Part shown: positions 60,172 through 64,000 of the stretch, piece by piece | Layout of the letters: each line of letters starts with the position of its first letter | Numbering within the stretch: position 1 is the first letter of the stretch | Source: Trichodelitschia bisporula | Taxonomy: Eukaryota > Ascomycota > Dothideomycetes > Phaeotrichales > Phaeotrichaceae | NCBI GenBank assembly: GCA_010356995.1 | Contig: ML996701.1 | Coordinates: 674,963-738,962 of the forward strand | Reading direction: 5' to 3' | Length of the DNA: 64,000 nucleotides | Notes under the pieces: generated by a model | The model's input: only the letters and a program-made list of their open reading frames with translations | What the model was told of the DNA's origin: nothing | Database searches by the model: none | Made by a program: the position numbers and the translations under genes

Positions 60172-62749
60172 ATGGCGCCTCTCAACTCCTCCGTCGAGTT
60201 GCACCTCAAAGGTGCAATTTACTACCACCTCGACACCAACAACCTAAGCAACGCGCTGTTCTTCGCCGAGCGTCTCCAGGCAGAATCTCCCCGCAACCCC
60301 GACGCTGACCACCTTGTCGCGCTCTGCCACTACGGGCTCGGAGAGTACAATCTGGCCCGCGATGTGAGCAAGGACAGCGGAGCAGAGGGCCAGCACCTCG
60401 GATGCGCATACGTTTATGCGCAGGTTTGCTTGATTCTCAAGCGGGCTGTGGACGGAATTCGGGCACTCGAGCGCTCGAAGCACGTCTGGCTGGGTCGCAA
60501 TGGCCTCAGTAAGTTCATCCAGCGCTTAGCTGCTTCCATGCTTACAATGCAGACAAATCATCAGAGACTTCGCGCCAGCACCTGCCAGACGCCGCCGCCG
60601 TCTACTGCCTCCTGGGAAAGTTATGGCGCGTAAACCGCGACTACACAAAGGCTGCGGTTAACTACCTGGAGGCTTTGCGGTTGAATCCGTACATGTGGGA
60701 CGCTTTCACGGACCTCGCGGATTGTGGTATGTCCATCTCGTTATCCGAGGACGAAACTGACTTTCCAGGCGTCGCTCTCCGGACCGCCAACGTCTTCAAG
60801 TTCTCGCCCGATTTCCTTGCCGGACTCCAAACCGTACGTGAAGATACTACAGCTCTATCTGGAGTAATCTCGTATACCCAAGCTGCGGCTCAAGGGGAGA
60901 ATGGACCCCAAAATTTCGTTCTCAGCTCTGGCGATGACCCCTTCGCTCCTTCGACCCATACAGGCGAGAGCGGTATCGGCGGCAAGGGTAATCTTCTTTT
61001 CCAGCTCACCTCGAGTGCGCCGAACCTGGCGCTCCCAGGTGCATCTCGTATAGCAGGATGGGCTTCGCAACCTGAAACGATGGAGGACGTGACCATGACT
61101 GATGCAAATCCATTCCAGGAGGAAGTTCCGTCGGTCCCGGCACCACGGAAGAACCGCATGCAGAACTTCATGGAAGATCTGGTGTCTGATTCCAAAATCG
61201 GGCCGATGACGACTCGTAGCAAGTTCCGGACGAAGGCGGGCTCGGAGACGACTGAAGCTGATACATCGGTGCCCCCCATTACTGGCAGCAAGCGCACCGC
61301 CAATGGTCAACCTGCGGCTAACGGAAGCTCTATCGCTGGGCCGATCCGTCGCAGCCATCGCCTCTTGGGTGTTGGACGCTCTAACACGAGCGCGAGCGCG
61401 AAGGAAACTGACAAGGACAAGCGCGACCGCAAGCCGAAACCGGTCCCGACGCGTGCAACCCGTGGAACCGCTACAGTCGGCCGGGTTGTGAGTGGCAACC
61501 GCAAGCCTCCCGAACCTCTTGACCGCGACACTAAGGAGGGTCAGGTCAACCGGCCGGCGAGCGTGACCAGCCTCGCTAGCAACGCGAGCACGATTCGCGA
61601 TCTTAGCTTAGCGAAGAAGGGCAAAGCGGCTCCGGCGCAGCCTGTGCTCACGGAGACGGAGGACCTTTTGCGTCCTGACAAGGATGCTATCACATACTTG
61701 CTCACCGTGCTTCGCAACATGGGCGAAGGGTACTTCCAGGTGCGGCGCTACCAGTCAACTTTAGCTCTGAAGGCTCTGAACGCACTTCCCAAGAACCAAC
61801 GCGATACGCACTGGGTCGTCTCCATGATGGCTCGGTGCCACTACGAGATGGGGTCGTACAAGAAGGCGGCTGAGATCTTCGCCAAGGTCATGAAGATGGC
61901 GCCGCTCCGGACCGAGGGCATGGAGATGTACTCCACCGCGCTGTGGCACCTGAAGAAAGAGTCGGAGCTTGGTTTCCTTTGCCATTTCCTCCGCGACATT
62001 GATCGGCTGTCGCCGCAGACATGGTGCGCGCTTGGGAACTACTACTCGCTGACTCGGGAGCATGACAAGGCGGTGAAGTGCTTCAGCCGCGCCACGGATA
62101 CCGCCCCGACCTTCGCGTACGCCTGGACCTTGGAGGGCCACGAGCACGTCGCCAACGAGGAGCTTGACAAGGCGCTTAGCGCGTATCGCCAGGCTACGAA
62201 CGTCGATCCTCGCCACTACAACGGGTGGTACGGCCTCGGCCAGGTATACGAAAAGCTTGGGGATTATGGCGCCGCCGAGACCAACTTCCGTCGCGCTGTA
62301 GAGATCAATCCGAACAATGCGGTTCTGCTGACCTGCGTTGGGATTGTCTCAGAGCGCACGCACCGCATGGAGATGGCGCTCGACTTCTACACCCGTGCTT
62401 GCGATGTGGATCCCCGTTCGCCGAAGCCTCGCTTCATGAAGGCGCGGTGCTTGATGCGCGTCGGCCGCTACATTGAGGCGCGGAAGGAGTTTGATGTACT
62501 TCGTGAGCTTGCGCCGGATGAGGCCATGGTTCACTACAGCTATGGCCGTTTGGCGAAGAAGCTTGGGGATAAGAAGACGGCTGTTCGGTCGTTTTCGATT
62601 GCTCTTAATCTCGACCCGAAGGTATGCATTTCTGAGTACTGCTCTGATCAAGCTAACATTTGAACCAGGCGAGTGCGCATATCAAGGATGCTCTTGAGAC
62701 CCTCGATGACGAAGATTCCGAGGACGAAATGTTTGACAACGGCGCCTAA
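60172..62749 (+). CDS. CDC27: Anaphase-promoting complex subunit 3 (Cdc27/BimA)
   Basis: Four exons (60172-60508, 60553-60726, 60769-62621, 62669-62749) with introns of 44, 42 and 47 bases give 814 residues, normal for the family. Phases close exactly. N-terminal TPR-like helices (AIYYHLDTNNLSNALFFAERL; DHLVALCHYGLGEYNLARDV; CLLGKLWRVNRDYTKAAVNYLEAL) form the dimer interface. A disordered middle (~230-480), rich in Ser/Thr/Lys/Arg with RRSHRLLG and TP-type sites, is the usual phosphoregulated loop. The C-terminal TPR superhelix (~500-790) includes WCALGNYYSLTREHDKAVKCF, AYAWTLEGHEHVANEELDKAL, YNGWYGLGQVYEKLGDYGAAE and VHYSYGRLAKKLGDKKTAVRSF. This surface binds the Cdc20/Cdh1 IR tail. The acidic tail DDEDSEDEMFDNGA is typical. 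It is a core E3 ubiquitin-ligase subunit needed for metaphase-anaphase transition, named bimA in Aspergillus. Confidence 0.96.
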
Positions 62750-63803
62750 TCAGGTTCGCATACATCAACCACCTAATTCCGTGTCCATAATCCCCTCCCT
62801 CCTCAACTTCCTTTACCTCCACACCCTCTCCCTCCCGTATATCCCTATGACGGCAACCTGGATGCATTATTCATAGCCTACGGCGCTGCATGACTTCCTG
62901 GCGGATTATGAACGACTGGTGTCTTTCGAAACGCAGGACGATGGAGTATCAATGACCTGGTTTCTGTTCGATGCATCAACGCACTTGCGACTGGCATGGG
63001 GGCGAAAACTGCATCATTCTGGCATGGCGTTTATGAGATTTGTGCGAAGTCATTGACTAATGTTGCGTTATAGGCGTTTCGTCGGATGGTTCTCGTGTGG
63101 GCGCGGCCTTTGTGTACCTGTACATTAGTGCGAGTTTGCCTATGGGAAGCTGCTTGCTTTCGATGATGGCGGTTAGGATTGACTGGCGGTACAGCGTGAT
63201 GCATGGGCGGCGGTGTTTCCCTGGAGTTGCATGCCAGGTGTACGATTACGATGCGAGCGTGTGTTGGGTCTGTACATGCCGTAGCAATGGACGGACATGA
63301 CATGCCATGATGTGCAGATTTGCATCGTCCCGTGGTAGTCCTGCATGAGGACATCATGTGGTGCCTGTCTGACATGTGAGAACCTTCACGCCCAACAACA
63401 GCTTTTCAGTGAATGAAGCCGAACGACCTCCAACAACAACCCCATCCCATTCCTCACCTAGCCGCTGTAAACACACGTTTTTTCTCCTACAAGAGCTTCT
63501 ATACATCCGTAAACCCCTTCAGTTATCTATTCAGCTGTTTGGATCTCCCCCCCCCCCCTGTCCCCAGCTCAAATCCCCTCCTCGCATGTGACGCTCAGAC
63601 GCCGCAGATCCCCCCGGCCCCCGCACCCCTGCACCCCATCTTCGGGAGACCAACATCTCAAAATTTGCGACCACGAAAGGCATTCCTCCATAACCTCCCC
63701 CCGCGCCCGGCGCATCGCGACCTCACTTCGACCTCTACCTCCTCCGTCCTCAACCTGCACCTCCACATACCGAACCGCGCTACCTCCCATTATAACCGCG
63801 ACC
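62750..63803. other. Intergenic, CDC27 3' flank and next promoter
   Basis: 1 kb without a supportable gene. 63540-63560 has a C run, and the last ~350 bases are C/T-rich leader of the gene at 63804. Confidence 0.6.
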
Positions 63804-64000
63804 ATGGTCCTCCTCACCTCCATCCTCTACGGCCTCCTTGCGCTGCCTTTGGTCCTGCACCTCTCCGCGGCGTTGCTGTCCGCCACGCCCTTCAGGCAAC
63901 ACGCGCACTATCCCACCTTCCTCGCCCGCTGCCTAACCTACCTCCTCTGTCTCGCCACCAGCGCCATCTACGGCATGCTCGCCAGCCTCATCCTCCGGGC
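63804..64000 (+). CDS. Membrane protein, N-terminus; resembles 1-acylglycerol-3-phosphate acyltransferase (partial)
   Basis: An ATG in CGACCATGG context opens a frame that runs off the window after 65 codons. The visible part has a hydrophobic helix (LLTSILYGLLALPLVLHLSAALL), a short polar loop (FRQHAHYP) and a second hydrophobic segment (CLTYLLCLATSAIYGMLASLIL). Two helices with A-x-Y-G-x-x-A-S-x-x-L at this position look like the start of fungal Slc1-type lysophosphatidate acyltransferases, which make phosphatidic acid in the ER membrane. The catalytic HxxxxD motif would lie beyond the window edge, so the identification is tentative; the existence of a gene here is more secure. Confidence 0.5.
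   Translation, partial: MVLLTSILYGLLALPLVLHLSAALLSATPFRQHAHYPTFLARCLTYLLCLATSAIYGMLASLILR

Noticed and set aside
1-64000. CRISPR arrays, rRNA genes, intact transposons, secondary-metabolite backbone genes
   Set aside because: No regularly spaced identical repeats with unique spacers, no rRNA-like sequence, no transposase or reverse-transcriptase motifs, and no PKS/NRPS/terpene synthase motifs were seen.

Overview
The window is nuclear DNA of a filamentous ascomycete (Pezizomycotina). Coding density is moderate and GC is high. Introns are short (about 42-70 bases) with GTRNGT donors and CTAAC/CTGAC branch points. The families are typical of moulds: cutinase, class 3 lipase, velvet, HeLo/pseudokinase, BimA/Cdc27, and a fungal mS45. 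I reconstructed splice models by eye for most genes. Intron ends were chosen so that phases agree and conserved motifs stay in frame, and every multi-exon model below closes to a whole number of codons. No species can be named.

Layout. 1-3742 has no convincing gene (CT-rich upstream DNA, one copy of a dispersed repeat). 3743-5202 (+) is a disordered fungal protein. 5.2-8.9 kb is a gene desert with a decayed minisatellite and a 33-G run. Then follow a cutinase (8931-9932 +), a Shu2/Sws1 SWIM-finger recombination protein (10053-10658 -), a five-exon glutamine-rich repeat protein (11182-13429 -), a Dal5-type MFS permease (14449-16023 +), a seven-exon CorA metal channel (17250-19797 -), phosphopantetheine adenylyltransferase (21113-22447 +), a degenerate reading frame, a neutral trehalase (23450-26043 +), an intron-bearing tRNA-His(GTG) (minus), a coiled-coil orphan (26727-27194 -), a P450 (28218-29885 +) and a secreted FAD/BBE oxidase (30176-32117 -).

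34.5-38 kb carries a leucine-rich fungal protein and mitochondrial ribosomal protein mS45. 38.7-52.3 kb is the most interesting part. It holds a 1415-residue HeLo-like / pseudokinase / IQ-like / trypsin-like protease fusion (38758-43005 +) and a separate HeLo-like / pseudokinase protein (50246-52298 -). Between them lie a class 3 lipase, a methyltransferase and an SDR. The two pseudokinase regions share a distinctive C-lobe motif. HeLo plus pseudokinase recalls MLKL and fungal incompatibility or immune effectors.

53-58.9 kb has a shortened velvet-domain protein and then a 5-kb gene-poor tract. The right end returns to housekeeping genes: Snd2/Env10/TMEM208 (58861-59483 -), Cdc27/APC3 (60172-62749 +) and the start of a membrane protein resembling lysophosphatidate acyltransferases (63804 to the window edge). 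Several short repeats lie between genes: an 80-bp triplicate, a 115-bp duplicate, a ~400-bp duplicated element with pol III-like boxes, and a two-copy CT-rich dispersed repeat. No CRISPR array, rRNA or intact transposon was seen.
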